From: JBOFLG01 sp051657745
GTDB lineage: Bacteria; Actinomycetota; Actinomycetes; Actinomycetales; Dermatophilaceae
Assembly: GCA_051657745.1 (NCBI GenBank)
Contig: JBOFLG010000269.1
Coordinates: 1 to 17,644, forward strand
DNA: 17,644 nt
Reading direction: 5' to 3'
The notes under the pieces were generated by a model. The model did not search any database. It worked only from the letters and a program-made list of their open reading frames with translations, and had not been told where the DNA came from. The stretch's first letter is position 1. The number at the start of each line of letters is the position of its first letter. Below are positions 1 through 8,028 of this stretch, piece by piece. A program made the translations under genes and the position numbers.

Positions 1-1
1 A

Positions 2-1675
2 ACCCGGGCCGAACTCGAATCACTCTGTGCCGCAGCGACATCCGGCAACGCTGCGGCTGGCACGGAACTGGCCGACGCGATGTCGGGCCTGCTCCAGTTC
101 GGCACCGCCGGGCTCCGGGGACGGATGGGTGGCGGGCCCAACCGGATGAACCGGGCGGTCGTCATCCGGGCTGCTGCCGGCCTCACCAGGTATCTGCGCA
201 CCGTCGCGGCCGAACCGTTCGTGGTGGTCGGGTACGACGCCCGCGCCAGGTCGGACGTGTTCGCGCGCGACACCTGCGCGGTGGTCACCGGGCTCGGCGG
301 GCGAGCCGCACTGTTGCCGGTGGCATTGCCGACGCCGGTCCTGGCATACGCCATCGCGCGTCTCGGAGCCGATGGCGGGGTGATGGTGACCGCGTCGCAC
401 AACCCGCCGCAGGACAACGGCTACAAGGTGTACCTCGGCGACGGGTCACAGATCGTGTCACCGGTGGACGCGGCCATCGCCGCCGAGATCGCCGCCGTGC
501 CGTCGGTGGCGTCGGTGCCGCTGGCCGACGGCGGATGGGAGACCCTCGGCGACGACGTGCTCGACGCCTATCTGCGGGACGCCGCCTCGGTGGCCGACCC
601 GACCTCGCCGCGCACCCTCGCGGTGGTGCACACCGCCCTGCACGGCGTGGGGTCGGCGGTGGTGCGGCGCGCCTTCACCGCGGCGGGTTTCGCTGCGCCG
701 CAACCAGTCCCGGCCCAGGCCCAGCCCGACCCGACGTTCCCCACGGTGTCGTATCCCAACCCCGAAGAACCAGGCACCATGGATGCCGCTCTCGAGCTGG
801 CCCGGGAGACTGGCCCCGACCTGGTGATCGCGAACGACCCGGATGCCGACCGGTGCGCGGTGGCCGTGTCCGGCCCCAGCGGGTGGCGGATGCTGCACGG
901 TGACGAGGTCGGGGTGCTGCTCGGCGCGCACCTCCTCGACCGGCTCACCGATGCCGAACGCGCCGACGCCGTGTTCGCCTGTTCGATCGTGTCGTCGCGG
1001 TGGTTAGCCGCAGTGTGCGCCGCGGCCGGGGTACGGCACGCGGAGACCCTGACCGGGTTCAAGTGGATCGGCCGGGTGCCCGGGCTGCGGTACGGCTACG
1101 AGGAGGCGCTCGGCTACTGCGTCGACCCCGAGCACGTGCGCGACAAGGACGGCGTGACCGCGGCACTGCTGATGGCCGAGCTCGCTGCCACGCTCCGCGC
1201 GCAGGGGCGCACCCTCGCCGACCGGCTCGACGAGTTGGCCGTCGCGCACGGCGTGCACGCCACGGCTGGCTTCTCCCGGCGGGTTCGGGACCGTGCGCTC
1301 ATCGAGACGATCATGGCGCGGTTGCGTGCCGAACCACTCGTGGCCATCGGCGGCATCGCGGTCGCCCGCGCCGACGACCTGGCCCGCGCCGACGACCTGG
1401 CTCGCGCCGACGACCTGGCTCGCGCCGACGACCTGGCTCGCGGCGACGGCCTGGCTCGCGGCGACCGCCCACTGCCGCCGACCGAGGGCCTGCGCTGGTA
1501 TCTCGCCGACGGCTCGCGCGTCATCGTGCGTCCCTCCGGCACCGAACCCACACTCAAGGTCTACCTGGAGTCGATCGAGCCGGTCTCCGATGACGGGCTG
1601 CGCGCCGCCCGGGAACGCGCGGACCGGCGGCTGGCCGGCATCCGCACCGACCTCGAGGCCCTCACCGAGGCCTGA
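2..1675 (+). CDS. Phospho-sugar mutase, PGM2/phosphopentomutase type (5' end beyond the window)
   Basis: This alpha-D-phosphohexomutase-superfamily enzyme moves phosphate between C1 and C5/C6 of a sugar. The frame is open from base 2, and the 26 codons before the first ATG (80) read as mutase N-terminus (TRAELESL...), so that ATG is probably internal and the gene starts left of the window. At least 557 codons are visible, close to the usual length of about 550. Visible signatures are QFGTAGLRGRMGGGPNRMNR at the start, as in PGM2 proteins; TASHNPPQDNGYKVY with the phosphorylatable Ser at 395-397; the metal-binding NDPDADR at about 833-853; GYEEALGYC for substrate recognition; and the C-terminal phosphate-binding RPSGTEPTLKVY. 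An ARADDL tandem repeat lies in the linker before the last domain. PGM2-like proteins can act as phosphopentomutases, which would suit the deoC genes further right. Phosphomannomutase or phosphoglucomutase activity cannot be excluded. Confidence 0.93.
   Translation, partial: TRAELESLCAAATSGNAAAGTELADAMSGLLQFGTAGLRGRMGGGPNRMNRAVVIRAAAGLTRYLRTVAAEPFVVVGYDARARSDVFARDTCAVVTGLGGRAALLPVALPTPVLAYAIARLGADGGVMVTASHNPPQDNGYKVYLGDGSQIVSPVDAAIAAEIAAVPSVASVPLADGGWETLGDDVLDAYLRDAASVADPTSPRTLAVVHTALHGVGSAVVRRAFTAAGFAAPQPVPAQAQPDPTFPTVSYPNPEEPGTMDAALELARETGPDLVIANDPDADRCAVAVSGPSGWRMLHGDEVGVLLGAHLLDRLTDAERADAVFACSIVSSRWLAAVCAAAGVRHAETLTGFKWIGRVPGLRYGYEEALGYCVDPEHVRDKDGVTAALLMAELAATLRAQGRTLADRLDELAVAHGVHATAGFSRRVRDRALIETIMARLRAEPLVAIGGIAVARADDLARADDLARADDLARADDLARGDGLARGDRPLPPTEGLRWYLADGSRVIVRPSGTEPTLKVYLESIEPVSDDGLRAARERADRRLAGIRTDLEALTEA
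1364..1471 (+). repeat. Six-unit 18-bp in-frame tandem repeat in the mutase gene
   Basis: Six consecutive 18-bp units begin at 1364, 1382, 1400, 1418, 1436 and 1454. The first four encode ARADDL, and the last two are diverged (ARGDGL, ARGDRP). The period is a multiple of three, so copy-number change keeps the reading frame. The repeat sits in the region before the C-terminal phosphate-binding domain, between the GGIAVARADD strand and the LRWYLADGSR strand, where an exposed loop is likely. Confidence 0.9.
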
Positions 1676-1690
1676 CCACACCCGACTCCC

Positions 1691-1718
1691 CGCGCGGTTC
1701 CAGAGCCGGCACCGCGCG
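1691..1718. terminator. Possible weak hairpin terminator after the mutase gene
   Basis: An 8-bp perfect inverted repeat (CGCGCGGT at 1691-1698, ACCGCGCG at 1711-1718) with a 12-nt loop begins 15 bp after the mutase stop codon. It is very GC-rich and only a short GTTTC follows, with no true T-run. A role in termination is inferred from position alone. Confidence 0.35.
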
Positions 1719-1740
1719 CGGTTTCGGCCGTAACTCTCCG

Positions 1741-1772
1741 AAGGAACCCGCGCGACACGCAGCCCGTTCCTT
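1741..1772. promoter_or_regulatory. Inverted repeat overlapping the ROK promoter, candidate operator
   Basis: AAGGAAC (1741-1747) and GTTCCTT (1766-1772) form an exact 7-bp inverted repeat with an 18-bp spacer. The right arm overlaps the candidate -35 box (TTGACG, 1771-1776). ROK regulators commonly bind interrupted dyads and control their own or nearby genes, so autoregulation is plausible. No binding evidence exists here. Confidence 0.35.
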
Positions 1773-1799
1773 GACGGTGCCGTGATGCAGTGCTTACGT
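1771..1799 (+). promoter_or_regulatory. Candidate sigma-70-type promoter for the ROK gene
   Basis: TTGACG at 1771-1776 is a good -35 match. A 17-bp spacer leads to TTACGT at 1794-1799, which is a weak -10. Transcription would start around 1806, giving only a few bases of leader before the ATG at 1812. Confidence 0.45.
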
Positions 1800-1811
1800 C
1801 GTGGGGTGACG

Positions 1812-2951
1812 ATGCCCCCCGCTCGCAGCGCGACTACCTCACGCACCAGAGCCCTCCGCCCCCGTGGAAAGGCATCGCCAGGCGACGCGCGCACCCACAA
1901 CCGTGCGGTGATTCTGCAGTCCCTCTTCCGCGGCGAGCCGCAGAGCCGCGCCGATCTTGCCCGCCTCACCGGCCTGACCCGGGTGACTACCTCCGACGTG
2001 GTCACCACCTTGCTGCGGGACGGCCTGGTCACCGAACTCGGGGTCCGTGCCGAGGCGCGAGTCGGCAAACCGGCCACCCTGGTTGCGATGGACCCGGATG
2101 CCGTTCACATCGTGGCGCTCGACCTCTCGGAGGACTTCCGGTTTCGCGGTGCGCTGCTGAACCTGCGGGGTGCGGTCCTGGAGCGGTGCGACGTGGCCCG
2201 GCGAGAACGGTTCGGCGGGGCCGCGATTGACCTCGCCGCCGACCTCGCGGCAACCCTCGTCGCAGCCGCCACCCGACCGGTGCTCGGCGTCGGCGTGGGG
2301 AGCCCGGGGGTGGTCCGCACCGACGGCCGGATTCTCGAAGCGCCCAGTCTCGGGTGGGTCAACCTGGCACTGGCCGAACTGATCAGCCAGCGCGTGCACC
2401 TGCCGGTCCATGTGCGCAACGACGCCAACAACGCCGCTCTGGCCGAACACACCTTCGCCGGCGCCCACGACGGCGGCACCATGGTGCTGACCGTCGGCCG
2501 TGGCGTCGGGGCCGGCTTGCTGCTGGATGGCGGCCTCGTCCAGGGCGCCCGGTACTCCGCCGGCGAGATCGGCCACGTGGTGGTCGACGAACAGGGCCTC
2601 CGCTGCTCGTGCGGCCGCCGTGGCTGCCTCGAGACCTACCTGGCTGTGCCGATGCTCCGTCGGGCGATTTCCCGCGGCGACCGGGACCGCGTCCTGCGCA
2701 CCGCCGGCACGCTGCTTGGTGGGGCACTTGCCCCGGTGGTCGGCACTCTGGGCTTGACGCGGGTGGTCCTGGGCGGGCCGGCCGACCTGCTCGATGGGCC
2801 GCTTCTCGACACCACTGCGGCGGTGGTGCGGAGCCGGGTCATGCCAGTGGTCGGGGACCACTTCGACATGCGGCTCTCCCCCCTTGGTGAGGATGCCGTA
2901 CTGCTCGGCGCGGCGGTGCTCGTACTGTCCGGCCAGCTCGGCATCGCCTGA
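1812..2951 (+). CDS. ROK-family transcriptional regulator (winged HTH plus sugar-kinase fold)
   Basis: This is a NagC/XylR-like regulator of 379 residues, a normal length. The N-terminal part (about residues 25-85) is a winged helix: NRAVILQSLF...SRADLARLTGLTRVTTSDVVTTLLRDGLV. The rest is the ROK fold. It shows the GVGVGSPGVV loop, the NDANNAAL segment carrying the Asp used catalytically in ROK kinases, SAGEIGH, and the zinc motif CSCGRRGCLE. Because both NDAN and EIGH are kept, sugar binding is likely and kinase activity cannot be ruled out. I chose ATG 1812 over ATG 1782 because the upstream ATG lies between the likely -35 and -10 boxes. Its ligand cannot be read from sequence. The adjacent mutase gene suggests a sugar-related regulon, but that is inference. 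It converges on the RDD gene with a 28-bp gap. Confidence 0.9.
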   Translation: MPPARSATTSRTRALRPRGKASPGDARTHNRAVILQSLFRGEPQSRADLARLTGLTRVTTSDVVTTLLRDGLVTELGVRAEARVGKPATLVAMDPDAVHIVALDLSEDFRFRGALLNLRGAVLERCDVARRERFGGAAIDLAADLAATLVAAATRPVLGVGVGSPGVVRTDGRILEAPSLGWVNLALAELISQRVHLPVHVRNDANNAALAEHTFAGAHDGGTMVLTVGRGVGAGLLLDGGLVQGARYSAGEIGHVVVDEQGLRCSCGRRGCLETYLAVPMLRRAISRGDRDRVLRTAGTLLGGALAPVVGTLGLTRVVLGGPADLLDGPLLDTTAAVVRSRVMPVVGDHFDMRLSPLGEDAVLLGAAVLVLSGQLGIA

Positions 2952-2979
2952 CTGTGAGGATCGACCGCGCAGCCTGGGG

Positions 2980-3801
2980 TCAGCCGAGCGGGTCCGGGGG
3001 CAGCACGCGGGTGCGCAGTTGCTCCTCTCGCCACAGCCGACCCGTGTCGCGGCGGCGGCGCTCGGCGACCACGGCCGCCATCACCAGCTCGGGGTGGGCG
3101 CCCTGCGGCGGCGGCGGGCTGACGTACCGCATCGTGCTGTGGAACAGGTCCGTGCCCAGGACGCGCCGCGACTCCGGCGCCAGGCCAGCGGCCCGCCCAA
3201 GGAACTGACGCAGCGCCACGGTGAGCCCCGAGGGCAGTGCGGCGATGTCGGCACCCACCGCCCAGTGCTCCAGCGACGGCGGCATCGGCGGTGGTGGCAG
3301 CACCGTGAGACGGGCCCGCTGGGACACCACGTAGGTGCCGGCTGCCATGTCTCCCAACCGCTTTGCCCGCGGATGGATCATCCCGGCCACCAGCGCCGGC
3401 ACACCGAAAAGCAGGTACACCTCGACGTAGCCCACCAGGGCCCGCACCAGGGCGTGCCGGGCGACCGCCGGGCCGCCGTCGTCGCGCACCACCCGCAACC
3501 CGAGCGCCAGTTTGCCGAGCGTGCGGCCGCGGAACAGCACCTCCTGGGCCAGCGGAACCCCGACGAAGACGGCCAGCGAGACCGCGATGAACACCGCTCC
3601 CACGACCGCGTCGGACGACTCGGCGGTGAGCACCGACGCCGCGATGGACCCGCCGATCATCAGGGCCACGACGACCAGCAGGTCGAGCAGGCCGGATGCC
3701 GCCCGCGCGGCGACACTCGCCGCCGGCACCTCCACGGCCACGCCCTCGCCGGTGACCAGGTCGTCGGTGGCATAGCCGCGGTACGCCCCGATGTCGCTCA
3801 C
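2980..3801 (-). CDS. RDD-family membrane protein
   Basis: This is a 273-residue integral membrane protein. The RDD domain occupies roughly residues 25-165, with hydrophobic segments around GLLDLLVVVALMIGGSIAAS, AVFIAVSLAVFVGVPLAQEV and ALVGYVEVYLLFGVPALVAG. The family-typical RTLGKLALGLRVV follows the second segment, and KRLGDMAAGTYVV closes the domain. A hydrophilic C-terminal tail of about 100 residues, including a PPPP stretch and an Arg-rich helix, is probably cytoplasmic. The start is GTG (3801). A TANNNT box 7 bp upstream suggests a leaderless mRNA. RDD function is generally unknown, and transport or membrane assembly roles have been proposed. It is divergent from the SpoIIM-like gene and belongs to the MoxR/DUF58 locus, an arrangement recurrent in actinobacteria, including the Mycobacterium tuberculosis moxR2 region. 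Confidence 0.9.
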   Translation of the reverse strand: MSDIGAYRGYATDDLVTGEGVAVEVPAASVAARAASGLLDLLVVVALMIGGSIAASVLTAESSDAVVGAVFIAVSLAVFVGVPLAQEVLFRGRTLGKLALGLRVVRDDGGPAVARHALVRALVGYVEVYLLFGVPALVAGMIHPRAKRLGDMAAGTYVVSQRARLTVLPPPPMPPSLEHWAVGADIAALPSGLTVALRQFLGRAAGLAPESRRVLGTDLFHSTMRYVSPPPPQGAHPELVMAAVVAERRRRDTGRLWREEQLRTRVLPPDPLG

Positions 3802-3832
3802 AGCGGAAATGGTAGCGACGTAGGCTTCGCGG
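3802..3832. promoter_or_regulatory. 31-bp bidirectional promoter region, both transcripts probably leaderless
   Basis: Only 31 bp separate the two GTG starts. On the minus strand, TACCAT (3809-3814) lies 7 bp before the RDD start. On the plus strand, TAGGCT (3821-3826) lies 6 bp before the SpoIIM-like start. Both fit the actinobacterial TANNNT -10 consensus, and each would place +1 at or next to the G of GTG. No convincing -35 box is seen on either side. With 6 bp between the boxes, two polymerases could not bind at once. Confidence 0.6.
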
Positions 3833-4831
3833 GTGGATCTCGACGCCTACCTCGCCGCTCATCACACCCAATGGCGTCGGCTCGAGGAACTCGCCGGGCG
3901 TCGCCGGCTGAGCGGGGCCGAGGCGGACGAGCTTCTCGACCTCTACCAGCGCGTGTCGACCCACTTGTCGGTGGTGCGTTCGGCCAGCCCGGACCCGTCG
4001 GTGGTCACCTACCTGTCCTCGCTGCTCGCCCGGTCGCGGGTGGCCTCGGCGAGCGCCCGTACCTCGACCTGGTCGGATCTCGGGCGCTTCTTCACCCGCA
4101 CCTTCCCGGCGGCGCTCTACCGCACCCGGTGGTGGTGGCTCAGCACCACCGCGGCCAGCCTGCTACTCGCCGTCCTGGTCGGCTGGTGGGCGGTGCACAA
4201 CCCGGAGGTGTGGGAGAGCCGGATGACGCCCGCCGAGATCGAGGCCTACGTGGGCACCGACTTCGAGAACTACTACTCGGAGTTCCCCGGGGCCGAGTTC
4301 GGCTCGCTGGTCTGGCTGAACAACGCCCGGGTGGCGGCGCTGTGCATCGCCTTCGGGGTGCTCGGCCTGCCGGTGCTGTACCTCCTGGTGGTGAATGTGG
4401 TCAATGTGGGGGTCGCGGGCGCGCTGATGGTGTCGTACGACCGTGGGCCGCTGTTCTTCGGGCTGATTCTCCCGCACGGACTCCTCGAGCTCACCGCGGT
4501 CTTCGTGGCCGGCGGGGTCGGGCTGCGGCTCTTCTGGTCCTGGGTGGAGCCGGGGCCGCGTAGTCGGCTCGAGTCGTTCGCAGCCGAGGGGCGCCGCGCC
4601 ATCGCGGTGGCGCTCGGCCTCGCGGTGGTGCTGTTCATCAGCGGTGTCATCGAAGGGTTCGTCACGCCATCCGGGATGCCGACCTGGGCGCGGATCAGCA
4701 TCGGAGTCGCCGCCGAAGGGCTGTTCCTCGCGTACGTGTTCGCCGTGGGCCGGGCCGCGGCCGCCGACGGAGCCACCGGTGACGTGATCGCCGCGGATGC
4801 CGGTGACGTCGCCCCGGCGACCGCCGCCTAG
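3833..4831 (+). CDS. Stage II sporulation protein M-like (SpoIIM/DUF95) membrane protein
   Basis: This is a 332-residue multi-pass membrane protein of the SpoIIM/DUF95 superfamily. The N-terminal 100 residues are soluble and helical (MDLDAYLAAHHTQWRRLEEL, then SGAEADELLDLYQRVSTHLS). They are followed by hydrophobic segments around residues 103-123 (after TRWWW), in the middle of the protein (AALCIAFGVLGLPVLYLLVV and nearby), at LILPHGLLELTAVFVAGG and at AIAVALGLAVVLFISGVIEG. HGLLE followed by a hydrophobic helix is characteristic of the family. In non-sporulating actinobacteria this protein accompanies MoxR/DUF58 operons and has no sporulation role. Its exact job is not established. The start is GTG, chosen because it follows the TAGGCT box and because MDLDAYLAAH is a typical N-terminus for these proteins. 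It converges on the DUF58-side operon. Confidence 0.9.
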   Translation: MDLDAYLAAHHTQWRRLEELAGRRRLSGAEADELLDLYQRVSTHLSVVRSASPDPSVVTYLSSLLARSRVASASARTSTWSDLGRFFTRTFPAALYRTRWWWLSTTAASLLLAVLVGWWAVHNPEVWESRMTPAEIEAYVGTDFENYYSEFPGAEFGSLVWLNNARVAALCIAFGVLGLPVLYLLVVNVVNVGVAGALMVSYDRGPLFFGLILPHGLLELTAVFVAGGVGLRLFWSWVEPGPRSRLESFAAEGRRAIAVALGLAVVLFISGVIEGFVTPSGMPTWARISIGVAAEGLFLAYVFAVGRAAAADGATGDVIAADAGDVAPATAA

Positions 4832-4907
4832 GTCCGCCGTCCGCGCGCCCCCGCCCCCGCCGGCCACCCACGCGCCCGCCGGCCACCGTCATCCCCGAGC
4901 CGTCCCC

Positions 4908-4961
4908 GCGCGACATGGGTGAACACTGTCGCCCTGCCGACGATGTTCACCCACGTCGCGC
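4908..4961. terminator. Long hairpin between convergent genes, probable bidirectional terminator
   Basis: The left arm (4908-4925) and right arm (4944-4961) are 18 bp each and pair with a single mismatch. Inside them GTCG (4928-4931) and CGAC (4938-4941) pair as well, leaving a 6-nt apical loop. The structure lies 77 bp after the SpoIIM-like stop and 36 bp after the minus-strand hypothetical stop, so it could end transcripts from both sides. There is no T-run on either strand, as is common for high-GC actinobacterial hairpins. The rest of the 4832-4996 gap is C-rich and shows no ORF. Confidence 0.65.
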
Positions 4962-4996
4962 AGTCCGGACTCGCCGCGTCCGGGCCGTTGCCGCAG

Positions 4997-5530
4997 TCAG
5001 ACAGTGAGCGAGTTCGCCGCCTCCGCCAACACCGGGATCAACGATTCTTGGAGCGCCGGGCTGCCGAACTTCTCGACCCCGCTCTGCAGCTCGCGAAGCA
5101 CGAACCCGGCCTCCGCGCCAGCCACCGTGATCGGCCATGGGTTCGGGCCTGCCAGGCTCGACGACGGGCGTGGGTTCTCCGCGATCGGCGACAGCACCCG
5201 GCCGGCATCGAGGATCTGCGCGAGAAGGTCCTCGGTCCAGTTTGGCCTCGGCCAGGGCTCCCACGGCCATCTGGTGCGCCCTACCCACTGCTCAAAGTTG
5301 TCCAGAGGTTGGGCATCGACCGGGCCCGCGCTGCCGTACGTGTCCGCCACGACCCGAGCCACAGCCGCAGTGATGGAGTGCGCCACCGCCTCGCCTGCCT
5401 CGCGTGGCAGGACCGCGACGGCTCGCCGTTGGACCACTGCGGCGAGCATCGTGTCGAGCTCCAGCACGGTCCGGATCCGCGGCCAGGCCGCCGGGTGAAA
5501 TTCGGAGATGTTCTGATCGTGACTGATCAT
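4997..5530 (-). CDS. Hypothetical protein at the end of the MoxR/DUF58 operon
   Basis: I do not recognise the family. The frame has the strong third-position G/C bias of a real gene and no internal stop. The protein is about 177 residues if it starts at 5530. In-frame ATGs at 5542 and 5587 are alternatives, but the codons before about 5530 lose the G/C bias, and an AAGGGA stretch lies 11-12 nt before the 5530 start. It is soluble, with no membrane segment or signal peptide. Features are many Trp/Pro residues in the middle (EQWVGRTRWPWEPWPRPNW) and predicted helices on either side (LDTMLAAVVQRRAVAVLPRE and ESLIPVLAEAANSL). It follows the DUF58 gene on the same strand after about 105 bp, so it may be the last operon member or separately expressed. 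A real gene is likely; its function is unknown. Confidence 0.65.
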   Translation of the reverse strand: MISHDQNISEFHPAAWPRIRTVLELDTMLAAVVQRRAVAVLPREAGEAVAHSITAAVARVVADTYGSAGPVDAQPLDNFEQWVGRTRWPWEPWPRPNWTEDLLAQILDAGRVLSPIAENPRPSSSLAGPNPWPITVAGAEAGFVLRELQSGVEKFGSPALQESLIPVLAEAANSLTV

Positions 5531-5635
5531 CAGCGCACTCATCCCTTCAGGGTCAGCGGCGCCACCGACTGCAGCGCCAATGCCCATAAGGAGCGCACCA
5601 GCCGTCCGCAGATACGCCCCGCTTCCCCGAGGCGG

Positions 5636-6930
5636 CTAGAGCAGGCCCTGCCGCTTGAGCGAGAGGTAGTGGTCAGCGAGCCGCACCGGCAGCACGTCGG
5701 GCGGGAAGTCGAGGACGTCGGCACCCAGGTGTTCGAGCGCCACCGCGGTGCGCCCGCGTAACGCAGCCGTGCGTTCGGCCGCCGCCGCGTCGTACGTGCT
5801 CGACACCGAATCGCGCTGAGCGCGCATCGTGCCCAGGGCCGGGTCCGACACCGAGGCGATCACCACCCGATGATGCGCCGCGAGCGCGGGCAACACCGGC
5901 AGCAGCCCCTCCTCGATCGATGACGACTCCAGGGACGTCAGCAGCACGACCAGGGCCCGGTGCGTGCCGAGCCGCAGGATCTCCCCAGCCAGCGCCGACC
6001 AGTCGGCCTCGACCAGCCGGGCCTCCACCGGAGCGAGCGCACTGATGGTGTCGTGCAGCAGCCGAGCGCGGTCGTGGCCGCTGACCCGGGTATGCACCGC
6101 GCGGTCGCCGGCGAGTACCTGCACCCGATCGCGAGCGTGACCGGCGAGCGCGGTGAGCAGCAACGCGGCATCCATCGCGGCGTCGAGCCGGGGCGCGTCG
6201 CCGATCCGCCCGGCGCTGGTCCGGGAGGTGTCGACCACGATCACGACCCGCCGGTGCTGTTCGGGCTGCCAGGTGCGCACCACCAGGTGCTGCCGACGCG
6301 CGGTGGCCCGCCAGTCGATGGAGCGCACGTCGTCGCCGTCGACGTAGTCGCGCAGGCTGTCGAACTCGGTGCCTCGCCCGCGCACCCGCACCGCGGCCCG
6401 GCCGTCCAGCTCGCGCAACACCGCGAGCCGGCTTGGCAGGTGCTTGCGCGACGGGAACGGATGCAGCGCGCGCAGCGAACCCGGCACCGGCACCGAGCGC
6501 TGCCACGCGGCCAGGCCGAGCGGCCCGAGCGTGCGCAGGGTGACCCGGTCGGCGACCCGGTCGCCCCGGCGAGTGGGCACCAGATGGGTGGTGAGGCGGA
6601 CCCGTTCTCGTGGCGGCACCCGGAGGCGGTGCACGGCATCCACGGCGCCGGCCGACGGCGGCCAGGCATCACGCAGCCGGCCCCGCACTCCCCGCGTGGT
6701 CGGGTTGGTCACCAGCAGGGAGGTGGTTGTCCCGTCACCAAGCCGAACCTGGTGCGGGGAGCCGACCCGAGCGACGGTGAGCGCCTTCGGACGCACCGCG
6801 AACGCCAGGTCGAGCACCACCAGCAGCGCCACAGCGAGCAGCCACCAGCGCACGGTGGCACCAGTTGGCCACACCACGACAGGCAGCAGCCCGAGCAGCG
6901 CGAGCAGGGCGGTCCGCCCGGTGATCGTCA

Positions 6931-6931
<1 letters not shown>
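5636..6931 (-). CDS. DUF58 (vWA-like) membrane-anchored protein
   Basis: This is a 431-residue protein. Two hydrophobic segments at about residues 7-23 and 28-46 anchor it in the membrane. A beta-rich region follows (about 50-150). The DUF58 signature spans about residues 186-222 (GTEFDSLRDYVDGDDVRSID, then WRATARR and VVRTW). A vWA-like domain begins at about 228, where IVVDTSRTSAG resembles a degenerate MIDAS (DxSxS) site: residues 234-238 are DTSRT, so the third position is Thr. DUF58 proteins accompany MoxR AAA+ ATPases. In related pairs the vWA protein links the ATPase to its target, and that relationship is inferred here. The start ATG overlaps the MoxR stop by 1 nt (TGATG), which supports translational coupling. 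Confidence 0.92.

Positions 6932-8027
<1,096 letters not shown>

Positions 8028-8028
<1 letters not shown>

Noticed and set aside
80..82. ATG as the start of the left-edge mutase gene
   Set aside because: The frame is open upstream to base 2 and those 26 codons read as the usual mutase N-terminus with normal codon bias, so the ATG is probably internal.
1004..2077. Long minus-strand ORF opposite the mutase and ROK genes
   Set aside because: It lies antisense to two well-supported genes, spans their gap and has no recognisable domain. Long antisense ORFs are expected at this GC content.
2636..3964. Minus-strand ORF of 442 codons across the ROK, RDD and SpoIIM-like genes
   Set aside because: It overlaps three clear genes in other frames, and its translation is Arg/Gly/Ala-rich low complexity.
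3833..4831. A real sporulation role for the SpoIIM-like protein
   Set aside because: There are no other sporulation genes here, and the family is common in non-sporulating actinobacteria beside MoxR genes.
4919..5761. Plus-strand ORF of 280 codons
   Set aside because: It is antisense to the hypothetical gene at 4997-5530, starts inside the hairpin and shows no domain or coding bias.
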